A stretch of 64,000 bases of DNA from Planctomycetota bacterium (GCA_018242585.1 JAFEBQ010000041.1:62001-126000); one strand, 5' to 3'. Counted from the stretch's first letter, positions 51,545-62,555 are shown. Made by a program: numbers and translations. The notes: a model not told the origin generated them from the sequence alone.

Positions 51545-51647
51545 GGAGTTAACTTTCGCGGCCACACGACACCAAAGCCGCCGCCTATCGCGGCGCGCCC
51601 TCTCACTATACACTGAACGCTTCCTTGTTCGCTTGGGTTAAACGTCC

Positions 51648-52229
51648 ATGAATCGCATCGCCAGCGTGCTTGCCGTGACGGCGGGCATTTTCCTGACCAT
51701 CTCGACCGTGACCGGCGCGTGTTTGTTGACGGGGAACATTCACGACCCCGACGACCAGACCGCGTTCCGCTTCATGTCGATTCACCGGTTGGCCGGCATC
51801 GGCGGCGGTGTGATCATTCTGCTGGTCAACAGCATCGTGGTGACCTACTTCATCGGCACCAGCCGGTGGATCAAAGAGGTGTGCGACACTTACCGGCTTG
51901 CGGACGACTTTAGCGACCGCAGCACCCGGCTCAAGCGGCAGACGTTTCCGGCCAGCCTGGTGAGCATGTTAACCATCTTGGGGATCGCCACACTGGGGGG
52001 CATTGCCGACCCGATGGCGTCGGTGCGGCTGGCCCCACCCGAGGGAATTAGTTGGGGCACGCTCCACCTGCTGGCCGTTTGCTTTGGCGTGCTGCTGATG
52101 GGCTATTGCTACGTTGTTCAACGCCGCAACATCCTGACGAACCAGGCGATCATCACCGCCGTGGTCGACGAAGTGCAGCAGGTCCGCGTGGCTCGCGGGC
52201 TCGATCAGCCCACGGCCGAGAAGCTGTAA
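51648..52229 (+). CDS. Four-TM hypothetical membrane protein
   Basis: A 193-residue protein with four TM segments: residues 5-25 (SVLAVTAGIFLTISTVTG), 48-68 (LAGIGGGVIILLVNSIVVTY), 102-122 and 138-158. The loop has HRLAGIG with a His that could bind a metal or haem. The ends are hydrophilic, and the C-terminal helix is charged. I do not recognise the family. Confidence 0.75.
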   Translation: MNRIASVLAVTAGIFLTISTVTGACLLTGNIHDPDDQTAFRFMSIHRLAGIGGGVIILLVNSIVVTYFIGTSRWIKEVCDTYRLADDFSDRSTRLKRQTFPASLVSMLTILGIATLGGIADPMASVRLAPPEGISWGTLHLLAVCFGVLLMGYCYVVQRRNILTNQAIITAVVDEVQQVRVARGLDQPTAEKL

Positions 52230-52262
52230 CAGACGTCGTAGCCTAAGACGTCGCAATTACCT

Positions 52263-52430
52263 CATTAGCCCCCGGTCAATGACCGGGGGCCTTGCGTTTC
52301 CCACCGCTCATACGCATTAAAACCTCTCTCGCTTGGTCTGCGGGGAAGCTTCTTTGCAACGCTTGTAGAGCTTGCGATCGTTCTCTTTACGCGTCATCGC
52401 ACGCCCCCGGTCATTGACCGGAGGCTAAAG
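52263..52430. repeat. Pair of REP palindromes flanking 110 bp
   Basis: Two copies of the GCCCCCGGTCA(A/T)TGACCGG family: 52266-52290 and 52402-52424 (here ending CCGGAGGC). Between them lies AT-richer DNA whose - strand encodes a 26-residue basic peptide remnant (MTRKENDRKLYKRC ...). The arrangement resembles a bacterial interspersed mosaic element. Confidence 0.7.
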
Positions 52431-52443
52431 GGGAAGTCACATT

Positions 52444-53346
52444 TCAGTGCTTGTGACCGTGATCGTGGCTGTGTCCGTGGTCGTCGTGTTGATGATGCTC
52501 GTGGCCGTGGCTGTGGTCGTGATACGTCTCTTCGAGCATGACCAGGCCGGCGGCCATCGCAATTCCCACCAGCAGCGCCAGCGTCAGCTTGAACCGGTCG
52601 TGGGTGTGGAACTGTAGCTCGGGCAACAAGTCGCTGGTGGCGATGCACAAGAACATGCCCGCCGCGAAGGCCAGGGCAATGCCCAGGGCTTGCGCTTCGT
52701 TGGCCGTTCGCCCTTCGATGCCGAAGGCGAACAAGATCGCTCCTACCGGGACTGTGAGGGCGTAGAGCAAGTTGATGACGTGCAGCTTCGCCGGCGGCGT
52801 GCGCTGCGACGCCAAGAGCGTCCCCAGGGCCAGCGAATCGAATGGCTTGTGCATAAGCACGATCAGAAAAATCGACAAGCCGGCCAGCCCCAGCGGACCT
52901 TGCTCGTCGGCAAAGACCGCGGCGGCCAGCGCGATGCCATCGAGCACGCTGTGCAATGACAAGCCGGCCAGCACCGCCGGCCAGCGCAGATTGTTTGACG
53001 CATGTTCAATGTCGTGCGGGTGCTCGGCGTGCTGACAATCGTGGTGATCGTGCGCGTCGTCCTCGGTCGCGCCGTGATGGTGAAAGTGGAAGACCCGCTC
53101 GATGAGGAACATCGCCAGGAAGCCAGCCAGCACCCAGCCGCTGGTCTGGGGCATGGACTCAAGCTGGTAATAGGCGTGCGGCATCAGGTGCAGCAGCGCC
53201 ACGGCCAGCATGGCGCCGCCGACCAGGCTGAGCGCCATTTGCATCCGCGTGTGGCCCAAGCGGAGCCAGACCGGCGCCAATCCGCCCACGAGCGAGGCGA
53301 GCACGACCAGGAAGGCGTAAATCGTCAAAATCGCCGGCAGGGACAT
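52444..53346 (-). CDS. ZIP-family metal transporter
   Basis: A 300-residue ZIP transporter with about 7-8 TM segments. His-rich cytoplasmic loop (FHFHHHGATEDDAHDHHDCQ) between TM3 and TM4, the pore-lining SLHSVLDGIALAAAVF (TM4) and a TM5 with LMHKPFDSLALG. A second His-rich tail (HDHSHGHEHHQHDDHGHSHD) closes the protein. ZIPs usually move Zn2+ or Fe2+ into the cytoplasm. A strong histidine bias suggests zinc. Start at 53346 (MSLPAILTIY). Confidence 0.92.
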   Translation of the reverse strand: MSLPAILTIYAFLVVLASLVGGLAPVWLRLGHTRMQMALSLVGGAMLAVALLHLMPHAYYQLESMPQTSGWVLAGFLAMFLIERVFHFHHHGATEDDAHDHHDCQHAEHPHDIEHASNNLRWPAVLAGLSLHSVLDGIALAAAVFADEQGPLGLAGLSIFLIVLMHKPFDSLALGTLLASQRTPPAKLHVINLLYALTVPVGAILFAFGIEGRTANEAQALGIALAFAAGMFLCIATSDLLPELQFHTHDRFKLTLALLVGIAMAAGLVMLEETYHDHSHGHEHHQHDDHGHSHDHGHKH

Positions 53347-53458
53347 CGCGGCTCCCAGAGCTAATTGCAAATCAATTGCGAATCGATTAGTGTCGCACGC
53401 GGTCGCCGGTTTCTCAAGGCGTGAAATGCCCCGGGTTGCGTTGATGGCGGACATAAAT

Positions 53459-53633
53459 CGACCACGATGACACGACGGACACGACGTTGGAAATGACGAA
53501 TGACGAGGACAATCACCAAGTCCCAATGTCCAATGACCAAGCGCTGCGGTCTCGTGTCCGTTCCCGCTTGTTCCCACGACCGCGTTTCCTGCCGACGTCG
53601 TGTCCGTCGTGCCGTCGTGGTCGAATTCTCTTC
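53459..53633. repeat. Long inverted repeat (MITE-like)
   Basis: CGACCACGATGACACGACGG and ACACGACG (53459-53486) pair with CGACGTCGTGTCCGTCGTGC followed by CGTCGTGGTCG (53593-53633). About 100 bp lie between the arms, including AATGTCCAATGACCAAGCGC. It lies upstream of dtd and has no reading frame of interest. Confidence 0.7.
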
Positions 53634-53653
53634 TTTCAATGAGGAACGTCAAC

Positions 53654-54103
53654 ATGCGGGCAGTGGTGCAACGGGTGAGCGAAGCGGCGGTGACGGTCGA
53701 TGGCCAGACCGTCGGTGCGATCGGGCGTGGTTTGCTCGTGTTACTGGGCGTGGCCACGGACGACACCGAAGTCGATGTCGCGGCCATGGTCGACAAGCTG
53801 AGCGGCCTGCGGATCTTTGAAGACAGCGCCGGCAAGATGAACCTAGCGCTGGCCGACGTGGGGGGAGCGATGCTCGTGGTCAGCCAATTCACGTTGCTGG
53901 GCGATTGTCGCGGTGGACGCCGGCCGAGCTATACCGCCGCCGCGCCGCCGGAACTGGCCGAGCGGTTGTACGAGCAAGTGGTGACGCAACTGCGCTCCCG
54001 AGCAGTCGAGGTCGCGACCGGCAAGTTTCGGGCGATGATGCAGGTGTCGCTAGTGAACGACGGCCCGGTGACACTGCTGATTGACACGCGCAAGGTGTTT
54101 TGA
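53654..54103 (+). CDS. dtd: D-aminoacyl-tRNA deacylase
   Basis: A 149-residue enzyme that removes D-amino acids from t[20 protein letters not shown] at the N-terminus, [11 protein letters not shown] near residue 78 (catalytic-site motif SQFTL) and [13 protein letters not shown] (cross-subunit Gly-Pro-like motif, here N-D-G-P-V-T) are present. Full length. ATG chosen at 53654 with SD-like GAGGA just upstream. Confidence 0.95.
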   Translation: MRAVVQRVSEAAVTVDGQTVGAIGRGLLVLLGVATDDTEVDVAAMVDKLSGLRIFEDSAGKMNLALADVGGAMLVVSQFTLLGDCRGGRRPSYTAAAPPELAERLYEQVVTQLRSRAVEVATGKFRAMMQVSLVNDGPVTLLIDTRKVF

Positions 54104-54154
54104 GGCGCGCGATCCCGGCGACGCGCAATCAAGCCCTCTTTGCGGCCAAGGCCG

Positions 54155-54332
54155 CAACACCTCTCCCTCTCAAGGAGAGGTCGCGAGCGCAGCGAAGCTG
54201 GTGAGGGTAAACGTGTCGCATCTCCAAATGACTTGGCGCCAAAGGATGAATTGCCCGGCGCAATGTGACTCGGCCAGTAGCGCCTTTACCCTCCCCCCTG
54301 CCCCTCCCTGGAAGGGAGGGGTGTTTGTCGCC
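54155..54332. repeat. REP-like repeats between convergent genes
   Basis: CACCTCTCCCTCTCAAGGAG followed by AGGTCGCGAGCG (54160-54190, ending GGTGAGGGT) and TTTACCCTCCCCCCTGCCCC, then TCCCTGGAAGGGAGGGG (54289-54325). Both are families seen elsewhere in the window. Confidence 0.65.
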
Positions 54333-54374
54333 CGCGGCGCTGCGTCGGTCCATCACGTAGCCAGGAAATGCGGC

Positions 54375-55292
54375 TCACCGCCGCTTCGCTTCCAAATACT
54401 GCGCCGTGTACTCGGTGACCGGCACGTCTCCGGGTTGATAACGGAACAACTCGCGATCGAGTGCCAGGTCGGTGCGGACTTCGTACCACTGGATCATCAT
54501 CAGCACGCGCCCCGGCGGCCCCCCTTCGCGCGGCGCCGGCACTCCGGCCACGCGGCGGTACTCGAGGTGATAAGGGAACAAGTCGTCGCGTCCCAACAAC
54601 ACAATCGCGGTGTCGGGCAGATGATCTTCGACACGGCGCCAATCGACCGGCGCGCCTCCGAGGATTTTGTCTTTCTGATCAGGCGCCAACTGAGCCGCCG
54701 CAGCCTGCTTCCAAGTCCCCTGCACCGCCCACATGGGCACGCCCGCGAGTTGCGTCGGCGAGACGTGCGTGAATTGAAAGGACTCGTTGAGCGCCCGGAG
54801 CAGTTGCGGCAGGCCGCCCAGCCCTAACGTCGGCGCTGCGCGCCCCCCCTGCCCCGCCCCGGCGTCGAACTGCTTGCGAACTTCACGGACGTCGACACGG
54901 CGCAACAGCGGCGTCGCGTCGGTGCGGCGCAACGTCCACAGGAACTCGCCGTCGCAAACTTGTTGCAAGCTGGCGTCCTGCGAGCCGACGCTGGCGCGCA
55001 GCTCGAATCGCATCAATTGGCTACCGGCGGGGCCTTGCAGATAAATGCCGCTGCCGATCATCCGCTGGTCCATCAGCTCGGCTTGCTGGCGCACCTTGGC
55101 CGAGACTCCGTTGGTGCGATCGATCCGGTCGATGGCCTGGCGCAGCAACGCCTCGCCCGAGACCGGCGCCGCGGGTGTCGACTTGTCTGGCTTGCTAGCG
55201 GAAGCCGCGACAGCAGGGGGTGCTGTCAGCGCGGACGACGGCGCAACGAGCGACAAGGCGAGGGCCGCGAAGATGGGAAAGCTATGCCTCAT
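54375..55292 (-). CDS. Exported LolA-like protein
   Basis: A 305-residue protein with a signal peptide (ending TAPPAVAA). The rest, with LMRFELRASVGSQDASLQQV, FLWTLRRTDATPLLRRVDV and FPYHLEYRRVAGV, resembles the half-barrel of LolA/LppX-type proteins and of planctomycete DUF1571-like families. Role in lipoprotein or lipid handling is an inference. Converges with dtd across repeats. Confidence 0.7.
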   Translation of the reverse strand: MRHSFPIFAALALSLVAPSSALTAPPAVAASASKPDKSTPAAPVSGEALLRQAIDRIDRTNGVSAKVRQQAELMDQRMIGSGIYLQGPAGSQLMRFELRASVGSQDASLQQVCDGEFLWTLRRTDATPLLRRVDVREVRKQFDAGAGQGGRAAPTLGLGGLPQLLRALNESFQFTHVSPTQLAGVPMWAVQGTWKQAAAAQLAPDQKDKILGGAPVDWRRVEDHLPDTAIVLLGRDDLFPYHLEYRRVAGVPAPREGGPPGRVLMMIQWYEVRTDLALDRELFRYQPGDVPVTEYTAQYLEAKRR

Positions 55293-55605
55293 CGCACGGT
55301 TTTAGCGGATTTACCAAAGATTCGTCTTATCACGCGCCGACCATACTTTTCGGAAGGCTAGACCTGCGGCCGGTCCCCTTTGGACAAAGGGGCGGCATTG
55401 TAGGGAGCCCGGGCCAACGGGTCCACGGCAATCGCGTCGCAGACGCAGTGATGCCGCGCACGTGACGGCCTGACCACGAACCGCCAACGAAATGCTGACC
55501 GAGGCCAAGCCAGATTTGCCGCGCGAGCCGGCGCAATATTTACGACGCACAAAACCGGTCAGACATTCGACGTCTGTCGGGCATGTACCAGGAGGGGGAA
55601 CCGCG
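55293..55605. other. Intergenic region between divergent genes
   Basis: A 313-bp gap between the divergent LolA-like gene and the lipoprotein operon. It contains CGGTCCCCTTTGGACAAAGG as a small palindrome and the operon's SD AGGAGGGGG. No gene is supported; the promoters are not evident. Confidence 0.4.
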
Positions 55606-56601
55606 ATGAAGTACAGTTGGGCTTTGATTCTCATTGCCGCGGCGATCACCGGTTGCCGCACGCCGCTGCACGGCAGCTTGCCGCCAGCGACCATGCTCGA
55701 ACATCCCGGCCCCGGCGTCGGCGGCCCCGGCCCCGGCGTGATGACCATTGGCCCCACGCCGCCGGTCGCGGTGGGCGTGACCTCGCAGGTCGCCTTCGTC
55801 TCGCCCGAAGGGGCGATGATTAGCTGGGACGCCGCCGGCACGGGCGGGTTCGATTCCGAACCGCTGATTCTCCCGGCGCGCTACAACTTTCCCCAAGGCG
55901 CTTTGTATCGCCTGAAGCTGACCAATATTCCGGGTCGCGCCGGCGTGGAACTCTACCCGACGATCGAAGTCGGGCCGGTGGTGGCACGCACCGAAGCATA
56001 CCTAGCGCACAACGCCATTCCGTTCCAACTGACCGAAGAAGATTTCGACCAGGTGATGTCAGGCAACTTTGTCACCAAGGTCATCTATTTGCCTGATCCC
56101 GAATTCCAGGAACTTGCCATCGCCGGCGTCGAGACGCTGGTCAGCACACGGCTCGATCCGGGCGTCGACCCGATTGTCGAAGCCGACCGTCGCGGCGCGA
56201 TCATGGCCGTGATCCGCATCGGCAACAAGGACTTGGAAGTTCCCGGCAGTGATCAATTTGTCGGCGACGCGGCGTATGGAGCGCCGATGGCCATGCTGCC
56301 GCCAGGTGTCGCTGGCGCCACCGCGCCGCAATACGGAATGCCGATCACCGGCACGCCGATTGGACTGCCTGGGCCGCCGCACATTCCGCTTGGCGGACCG
56401 GCCGGCTTGCAGAAGCATGTCATCAAGAACCACACCAAGGTCCACATGCCGGCTCCGACCACCAAGCAGAAGATTCACGTGAAGGGTCCGGCGCTGAGCT
56501 ATCCGGCTCCGGCCAATCACGCATACATCTCGGAAATGGCTCGCCCGGCGCACGCTGGCCGTCCATTGCCGGCTGGCATGCAAGGGGAATACTGCCCGTA
56601 G
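55606..56601 (+). CDS. Lipoprotein, first of a three-gene envelope cluster
   Basis: A 331-residue lipoprotein. The ATG is preceded by a strong SD (AGGAGGGGG), the signal is MKYSWALILIAAAITGCRTP and the lipobox is ITGC. A Gly/Pro-rich linker leads to a domain with YRLKLTNIPGRAGVELYPTI and LTEEDFDQVMSGNFVTKVIY, and a Pro/Gly/His-rich tail follows. The same two blocks occur in the next gene (see below), so the two are paralogues. A surface or outer-membrane role is likely. Confidence 0.8.
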   Translation: MKYSWALILIAAAITGCRTPLHGSLPPATMLEHPGPGVGGPGPGVMTIGPTPPVAVGVTSQVAFVSPEGAMISWDAAGTGGFDSEPLILPARYNFPQGALYRLKLTNIPGRAGVELYPTIEVGPVVARTEAYLAHNAIPFQLTEEDFDQVMSGNFVTKVIYLPDPEFQELAIAGVETLVSTRLDPGVDPIVEADRRGAIMAVIRIGNKDLEVPGSDQFVGDAAYGAPMAMLPPGVAGATAPQYGMPITGTPIGLPGPPHIPLGGPAGLQKHVIKNHTKVHMPAPTTKQKIHVKGPALSYPAPANHAYISEMARPAHAGRPLPAGMQGEYCP

Positions 56602-56727
56602 ACCATCAGGCACAACGCGGCCAGCACGATTGAGCGCCACGAGCGCAACGATCGTGCTGGCCGATGTTGTTTGACAGCGGTTGAGTTTCATCCCACAGCG
56701 ACTTCGATGTAACGACGGAACTGGTTG

Positions 56728-57747
56728 ATGACGCCTGGTCGAACCAACCCGAAGTCGAATCATTGCCGTTCGGCGATGGGCCGCGTGCATCGCGGCATGC
56801 TGCTCGTGTCGCTGTCCGCTGTCTTGGTTGCAATGGCTTGCGCGGCAAACGCGCAAAACCCAGCCGCGACCCACCATGGCGGCACCCCGGCCAACGGACT
56901 GCACTACTCGTCGGCCGCGTTGCCGCCGGGCGCCGTGGGCACAGGACGGTTGCATCGCGGTGGGCCAGTGGCCGGTTACTTTCAGCCGGTGGCCGTGACG
57001 GCCGAACAGGCGGGAGTGCAAATCGCGCCTGCCTCGCAAGGGGCGTTCATGGACTCGCGCCCGGCCCCCTTGGAAGTGGGCTTGCTGGTTGGCGCCGTCT
57101 ATCGTTTCCGCGTCACGAACATTCCCGATTTCGTCGGGCAAGAAGTCTTTCCCACGATCGAAGTGATCGATCGCCTGTACGCGCCGATCGGCGCCGAGAA
57201 GCGGTTTCCGATTCCGATCGAGCTGACCGCCGAGGATCTGGAACTGGCGATCAGCGGGCACTTCATTACCCGCGTGATCTATGTCGAGGATCCGACCACG
57301 GCTTTGCCGATGGCCACGCACAAGGATCATCCCAGTTGGTTCGACGCCGGCCCCGGGGCGAACCCGTTGCTCGAAGCTGACAAGCTGGGCCGGCCGGTCG
57401 CGATCCTGCGGCTGGGCGGCCGGCTACCCGACGATCGCACCGGGCCGGACATGATGTTCCTGTACAACTGCCCGCCATTCATCCTGATCAATCGGGGCAG
57501 CCTGACGACCCAGCCGCTAGACCTGGCCCAGCCGGCCGCGAACCCCAGCGGCGTGACACCGGTAGCCCACCAGGCGCCGATTCAACCTTCGCCAGCCGGG
57601 CCCGTCGCAACGATTTCGGACAATCTGCCTCGGCCGATGGCACCAGCCCAACCCGTCCAACAGCCTGCCACGACGACGAGTCAGCCTGCCTCATCGGCAA
57701 CGTCCACCACCCCACCGACGACACGACTTTTGTTTCGTGCTCCCTAA
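56728..57747 (+). CDS. Exported paralogue of the preceding lipoprotein
   Basis: A 339-residue protein. ATG 56728 opens the frame, but ATG 56776 (MGRVHRGMLLVSLSAVLVAM, then ACAANAQN) gives a tidier signal peptide. The domain has YRFRVTNIPDFVGQEVFPTI and LTAEDLELAISGHFITRVIY, matching the previous gene block for block, and a Pro/Thr-rich C-terminus. Its TAA overlaps the ATG of the third gene (TAATG), so the two are coupled. Confidence 0.8.
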   Translation: MTPGRTNPKSNHCRSAMGRVHRGMLLVSLSAVLVAMACAANAQNPAATHHGGTPANGLHYSSAALPPGAVGTGRLHRGGPVAGYFQPVAVTAEQAGVQIAPASQGAFMDSRPAPLEVGLLVGAVYRFRVTNIPDFVGQEVFPTIEVIDRLYAPIGAEKRFPIPIELTAEDLELAISGHFITRVIYVEDPTTALPMATHKDHPSWFDAGPGANPLLEADKLGRPVAILRLGGRLPDDRTGPDMMFLYNCPPFILINRGSLTTQPLDLAQPAANPSGVTPVAHQAPIQPSPAGPVATISDNLPRPMAPAQPVQQPATTTSQPASSATSTTPPTTRLLFRAP

Positions 57748-58979
57748 TGCTTAGTGCCAGCCTGTTCTTCAGGACGAAGACCACGAGCGCATGGATGCGC
57801 CGCTGGCAACTCTGCGCGCTCGCGGTGGCAGGCCTGGCGTTGAGCGCATGCACGGCAATGCCCACCCAGCAACGAGTCATGCAGCAAAAGCTGGCCGAGC
57901 GCCGAGCGCTCGATCAGCAGTTGACCGGGAATCGCTGGCATCACACGCCGCCGGTCATGGCGCCGGGCGGCGGGATCTGTTCGTGCCACGGCTGTGAATC
58001 GGGCGTGCCCGCGCCGTACAACGTGGCGTGCAACAATCCCTGGACGCCGTCGGGGCTGGCCTGCCCTTGGCCCTCCGAGGAATATGTCTGTGACGGTGGC
58101 GACCTGCCGCCGCCGGCCGAAGTGACCAAGGAATACGAAATCCTTGGGATCAACCCGACCGACACGGTGGCGGCTTACGAGTCGCTCGACGGCCGGACGC
58201 TGATCGAACCCTCGAACCGAGTGTGCATCTACGCGCCGCGGTTCGGCGCGGTGCGCAGCGTGGCGCGGCTGGTGTCGTCCGAGCAGATCGATCTGGCGAT
58301 GGGGGCCGCCATGCCGACGCGGATCGCGCGGTACGACATGCTGGGCGTGCCGGTCGATCACAAGCAGAACGAAAAGGCCGTCAATCAGCTCGCCCCGCGG
58401 ATGCCCGAGACGTACGAGATGCGTCAGTTGACGAGCTTTGCCCAGGCGGACCTGCCGCTGTTGGGATTGCACGAGATGGTGCTGCCGTTTGAGGGGCGGC
58501 ACCTGATGGGCATCGTCAAGCTCGAAGGTGGCGACGAGGCGATCCTGATCCAGGCCAACCGCGCGGCACAAGCCTGGGCCACGATCGACGCGCCGCAGGT
58601 GATGCTCGAACGCTCCGCGGCCGAGGCCCTGGTCGACAACACCAAGGCCCAGATCGTTTACACGGTCAAGGATCTGCGCCACTCGCCGAAGCTGTGCCTG
58701 ACCAAGGTGGCCAGCACGCAAACAGCGAACCCTGGCGACGAAGTACACTTCGCGCTACGATTCGAGAACACCGGCGATCAACCGATCGGCAACATCGCCA
58801 TCATCGATCGGCTGAGCCCGCGGCTCGAATACATCGACCAGAGCGCGCAAGCGAGCGTTGCGGCCCACTTTGAAACGGGCCGCAACGAGACCGGCGCGCT
58901 GGTACTCCGCTGGGAACTCGAACAGCCGCTCGAACCGGGCCAAGGTGGCGTCGTCACCTTCCGCTGCCGCGTGCGGTAG
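57747..58979 (+). CDS. DUF11-repeat lipoprotein
   Basis: A 410-residue lipoprotein (lipobox LSAC near residue 34, in LCALAVAGLALSACTAM). The N-terminal part has a Cys cluster (CSCHGCES, ACNNPW, ACPWPS, VCDGGD). The C-terminal ~85 residues form a DUF11/'conserved repeat' domain (LCLTKVASTQTANPGDEVHF, then NIAIIDRLSPRLEYID), a beta-sandwich common in planctomycete envelope proteins. ATG overlaps the previous stop codon. Confidence 0.82.
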   Translation: MLSASLFFRTKTTSAWMRRWQLCALAVAGLALSACTAMPTQQRVMQQKLAERRALDQQLTGNRWHHTPPVMAPGGGICSCHGCESGVPAPYNVACNNPWTPSGLACPWPSEEYVCDGGDLPPPAEVTKEYEILGINPTDTVAAYESLDGRTLIEPSNRVCIYAPRFGAVRSVARLVSSEQIDLAMGAAMPTRIARYDMLGVPVDHKQNEKAVNQLAPRMPETYEMRQLTSFAQADLPLLGLHEMVLPFEGRHLMGIVKLEGGDEAILIQANRAAQAWATIDAPQVMLERSAAEALVDNTKAQIVYTVKDLRHSPKLCLTKVASTQTANPGDEVHFALRFENTGDQPIGNIAIIDRLSPRLEYIDQSAQASVAAHFETGRNETGALVLRWELEQPLEPGQGGVVTFRCRVR

Positions 58980-59124
58980 GCTGCCGCCGCACGACTCGGG
59001 CAGTCAAAGCCGTCACGCTCTAGGCCGGTTGGCCTGCTTCCCCCCTGACGAGCGATTCGGTATCGTTGAACGCTTTCGCCGCCGATTTTCGCACGCTCTT
59101 CCGCCCCACCAGACGGTGACCGTC

Positions 59125-60234
<1,110 letters not shown>

Positions 60235-60257
60235 CTTACGGGCAATGCCTGTCGGAC

Positions 60258-60345
60258 GGGTGCCATGTTCAAGCCCCCAAGGCTTGAGCATGTGAAGCGT
60301 GTACCGGCATGCTCAAGGCTTAAGGCCTTGAGCATGGCACCCAGT
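60258..60345. repeat. MITE-like inverted repeat 'gccatgctcaagcc' copy
   Basis: Ends GGGTGCCATGTTCAAGCCCC and GGCCTTGAGCATGGCACCC (60258-60343). Second copy at 16154-16242. Located between the aminotransferase and clpX. Confidence 0.8.
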
Positions 60346-60420
60346 CCCGTGGTTGGCGTCGCGCACATGCCGGCTCGCGCAGCAGCAACCAAGCGCTGCG
60401 ATCTACTGCCCAGCCCAAAA

Positions 60421-60465
60421 ATAAAGCGAGCCCTGGAAACCACTCAGGTCCAGGGCTCGCTTTTT
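60421..60465. terminator. Bidirectional terminator
   Basis: AGCGAGCCCTGGA (60425-60437) pairs with TCCAGGGCTCGCT (60449-60461), followed by TTTT on + and preceded by AAAATAAA, which gives a U-tract on -. It lies between convergent aminotransferase and clpX genes. Confidence 0.93.
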
Positions 60466-60513
60466 GAGCTGCGGACTTTACCCCCGGCGGCCCTAAGGCT
60501 CCGGGCTTGAACG

Positions 60514-61812
60514 TCACGCGCTCTTATGTTTCGGTTCGGTGTTCATCGGAATCGGTCGCAGCTTTTCGCGGCCCCGCACGACGTCGGGCGTCAGCACGTA
60601 GCGATTGCCGGGGCCGTCCTCGGGCAAGTTGAACATCACGTCCAACATCACCTCTTCCACAATCGACCGCAGACCGCGCGCGCCTGTATCTTTTTCCAAG
60701 GCACGTTCCGCGACAGCACGCATGCCGCCTTCGGTGAAGCAGAGTTCCGACTGTTCCATTTCGAACAGTTTCTGGAACTGGCGGACGAGCGCGTTGCGCG
60801 GCTCTTGCAACACCCGGACCAGCGCGTCGGCATCGAGCGGCAACAGCGGGCAGGCCACCGGCAAGCGGCCCACCAACTCCGGAATCATGCCGAATTCCAT
60901 CACGTCGTCGGTCGTCACGTGCGGCAACATCTTGGCCAAGTCGCCCTCGACGTTGGCCGACGCGCCCTCCTGGCCAAAGCCGATCGTCTTGCGACCCAGC
61001 CGCTTGCTGATGATCTTTTCGATACCCACGAACGTGCCACCGCAGATGAACAGGATGTTGCTCGTGTCCATCTGGATGTATTGCTGTTCGGGATGCTTGC
61101 GGCCTCCTTGCGGCGGCACGTTGGCCACGGTCCCTTCCAGCATCTTCAACAGCGCTTGCTGTACCCCTTCGCCCGAGACGTCGCGAGTGATCGAGACGTT
61201 CTGGCTCGTCTTGCCGATCTTGTCGATCTCGTCGATGTACAACACACCGCGCTGCGCCGCTTCCAGATCAAAGTCCGCCGCGTGCAGCAGCTTGAGCAGC
61301 AGGTTCTCGACGTCTTCGCCGACGTAGCCGGCTTCGGTCAACGTGGTGGCGTCGCCAATGGCGAACGGCACGTTCAAGATCTTGGCCAGCGTGCGGGCCA
61401 GCAAGGTCTTGCCGCTGCCGGTCGGGCCGATCAGCAGGATGTTCGACTTGTCGAGTTCGATGTCGCCGCCTTCGCTGGCCATCATCAGGCGCTTGTAGTG
61501 CGTGTGGACGGCCACGCCTAGCACCTTCTTGGCCTGCTCTTGACCAACCACGTAGTCATTGAGCTGCGTGACGATCTCACGCGGCGAAGGAATGCGATTG
61601 AACAGCGGCTTGCTCGAGCCGCGACGACGACGTTCCTGGTCCAGAATCGACTGGCACAGTTCGATGCATTCGCCACAGATATATACGTCGCCCGGACCTT
61701 CGACCAAAGGTCCGACGTCACGATAGCTCTTGCGACAGAACGAACAGAACGCGTTCTTCTTCGTGGTTCCACCGCCGCGCCGAGTGCCGGTCATGTCCCT
61801 GCTCGAGGGCAT
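60514..61812 (-). CDS. clpX: ATP-dependent Clp protease ATP-binding subunit ClpX
   Basis: A 432-residue AAA+ unfoldase that feeds substrates to ClpP. The N-terminal zinc-binding domain is [12 protein letters not shown] ... CGECIELC. Walker A is [14 protein letters not shown] and Walker B is [11 protein letters not shown]. The pore loop GYVGED and RKH loop GGRKHPEQQ are intact, as are the IGF-loop region KTIGFGQEG and the C-terminal sensor 2 area [13 protein letters not shown]. No clpP is adjacent in this window. Confidence 0.96.
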   Translation of the reverse strand: MPSSRDMTGTRRGGGTTKKNAFCSFCRKSYRDVGPLVEGPGDVYICGECIELCQSILDQERRRRGSSKPLFNRIPSPREIVTQLNDYVVGQEQAKKVLGVAVHTHYKRLMMASEGGDIELDKSNILLIGPTGSGKTLLARTLAKILNVPFAIGDATTLTEAGYVGEDVENLLLKLLHAADFDLEAAQRGVLYIDEIDKIGKTSQNVSITRDVSGEGVQQALLKMLEGTVANVPPQGGRKHPEQQYIQMDTSNILFICGGTFVGIEKIISKRLGRKTIGFGQEGASANVEGDLAKMLPHVTTDDVMEFGMIPELVGRLPVACPLLPLDADALVRVLQEPRNALVRQFQKLFEMEQSELCFTEGGMRAVAERALEKDTGARGLRSIVEEVMLDVMFNLPEDGPGNRYVLTPDVVRGREKLRPIPMNTEPKHKSA

Positions 61813-62117
61813 GCTAACTCCTTTTCAAGTCCTTCCGTCGCCGACCGCGCTGCACGAATACCGCTAGCGTGCCGACGGCGAAATATGTTCCTCAGGATGC
61901 TGCTCGAGAGGCCGGCCGCAACCGTTGCCGGTTGCCAATGGCCGTTTGGACTTCCCTGACCGCGCTCGGTTCGAGCTGTAACGTAACCCGACTGTTGTAC
62001 GTTCGGCCAATCGAAAGGGTTTGACGCAATCGTCTTTCACATCGTCGTATAGACGGTGCGACCCTCGTCGATAGCTGTCACGCACATTCTCTGAATGTTC
62101 GCTGCCAGCAGAACTAA
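61813..62117. other. Intergenic region upstream of clpX
   Basis: A 305-bp gap upstream of clpX. No gene is recognised and no clear promoter motif stands out. Confidence 0.4.
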
Positions 62118-62555
62118 CTAGTTGGCTGGTGGGCCGTTATCGACCGGCCAGCCCTTAAGGTTTTCGTCTTCGTCTCGATCAGTGTTTCTGTCCAATTCAG
62201 CCTGGTCGAGCGCCGGCTGGCGGCGTTTGGGATCGCCGCGCCGCCGGGGGTGCCCGCCATCGAGCTGGTCCTTGAGACGCGCTGATAGCATCGATTTAAT
62301 GTTTCGGAATTCCTCGTCGCTAAGCTGACCGCTAGCGTGCAATTCCCGAAAATTTGTCACCTGGTCGCTGGCGGTGGGGCCGGTTTGTTGGAGCGATCGG
62401 CGCACCTTATCGACGAGGTAGTAGCCGACTACGCAGACAATCACCGTCAGGAACACCAGCACGAGCATTCGCCCAGTACCGTGGTCCAGATAGTGAGTCA
62501 GTTGTTCAAAGTTCACCACGCGAGGCACATCCGCAACGACCGGTACGATCTGCAC
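62118..62555 (-). CDS. Short membrane protein with SHOCT-like domain
   Basis: A 145-residue protein with one TM (LVLVFLTVIVCVVGYYLVDK, near residue 31). A following short helical hairpin, FRELHASGQLSDEEFRNIKS, is like the SHOCT motif (short C-terminal domain) that often accompanies TM segments. The C-terminal ~45 residues are charged and disordered. The family function is unknown. Confidence 0.75.
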   Translation of the reverse strand: MQIVPVVADVPRVVNFEQLTHYLDHGTGRMLVLVFLTVIVCVVGYYLVDKVRRSLQQTGPTASDQVTNFRELHASGQLSDEEFRNIKSMLSARLKDQLDGGHPRRRGDPKRRQPALDQAELDRNTDRDEDENLKGWPVDNGPPAN

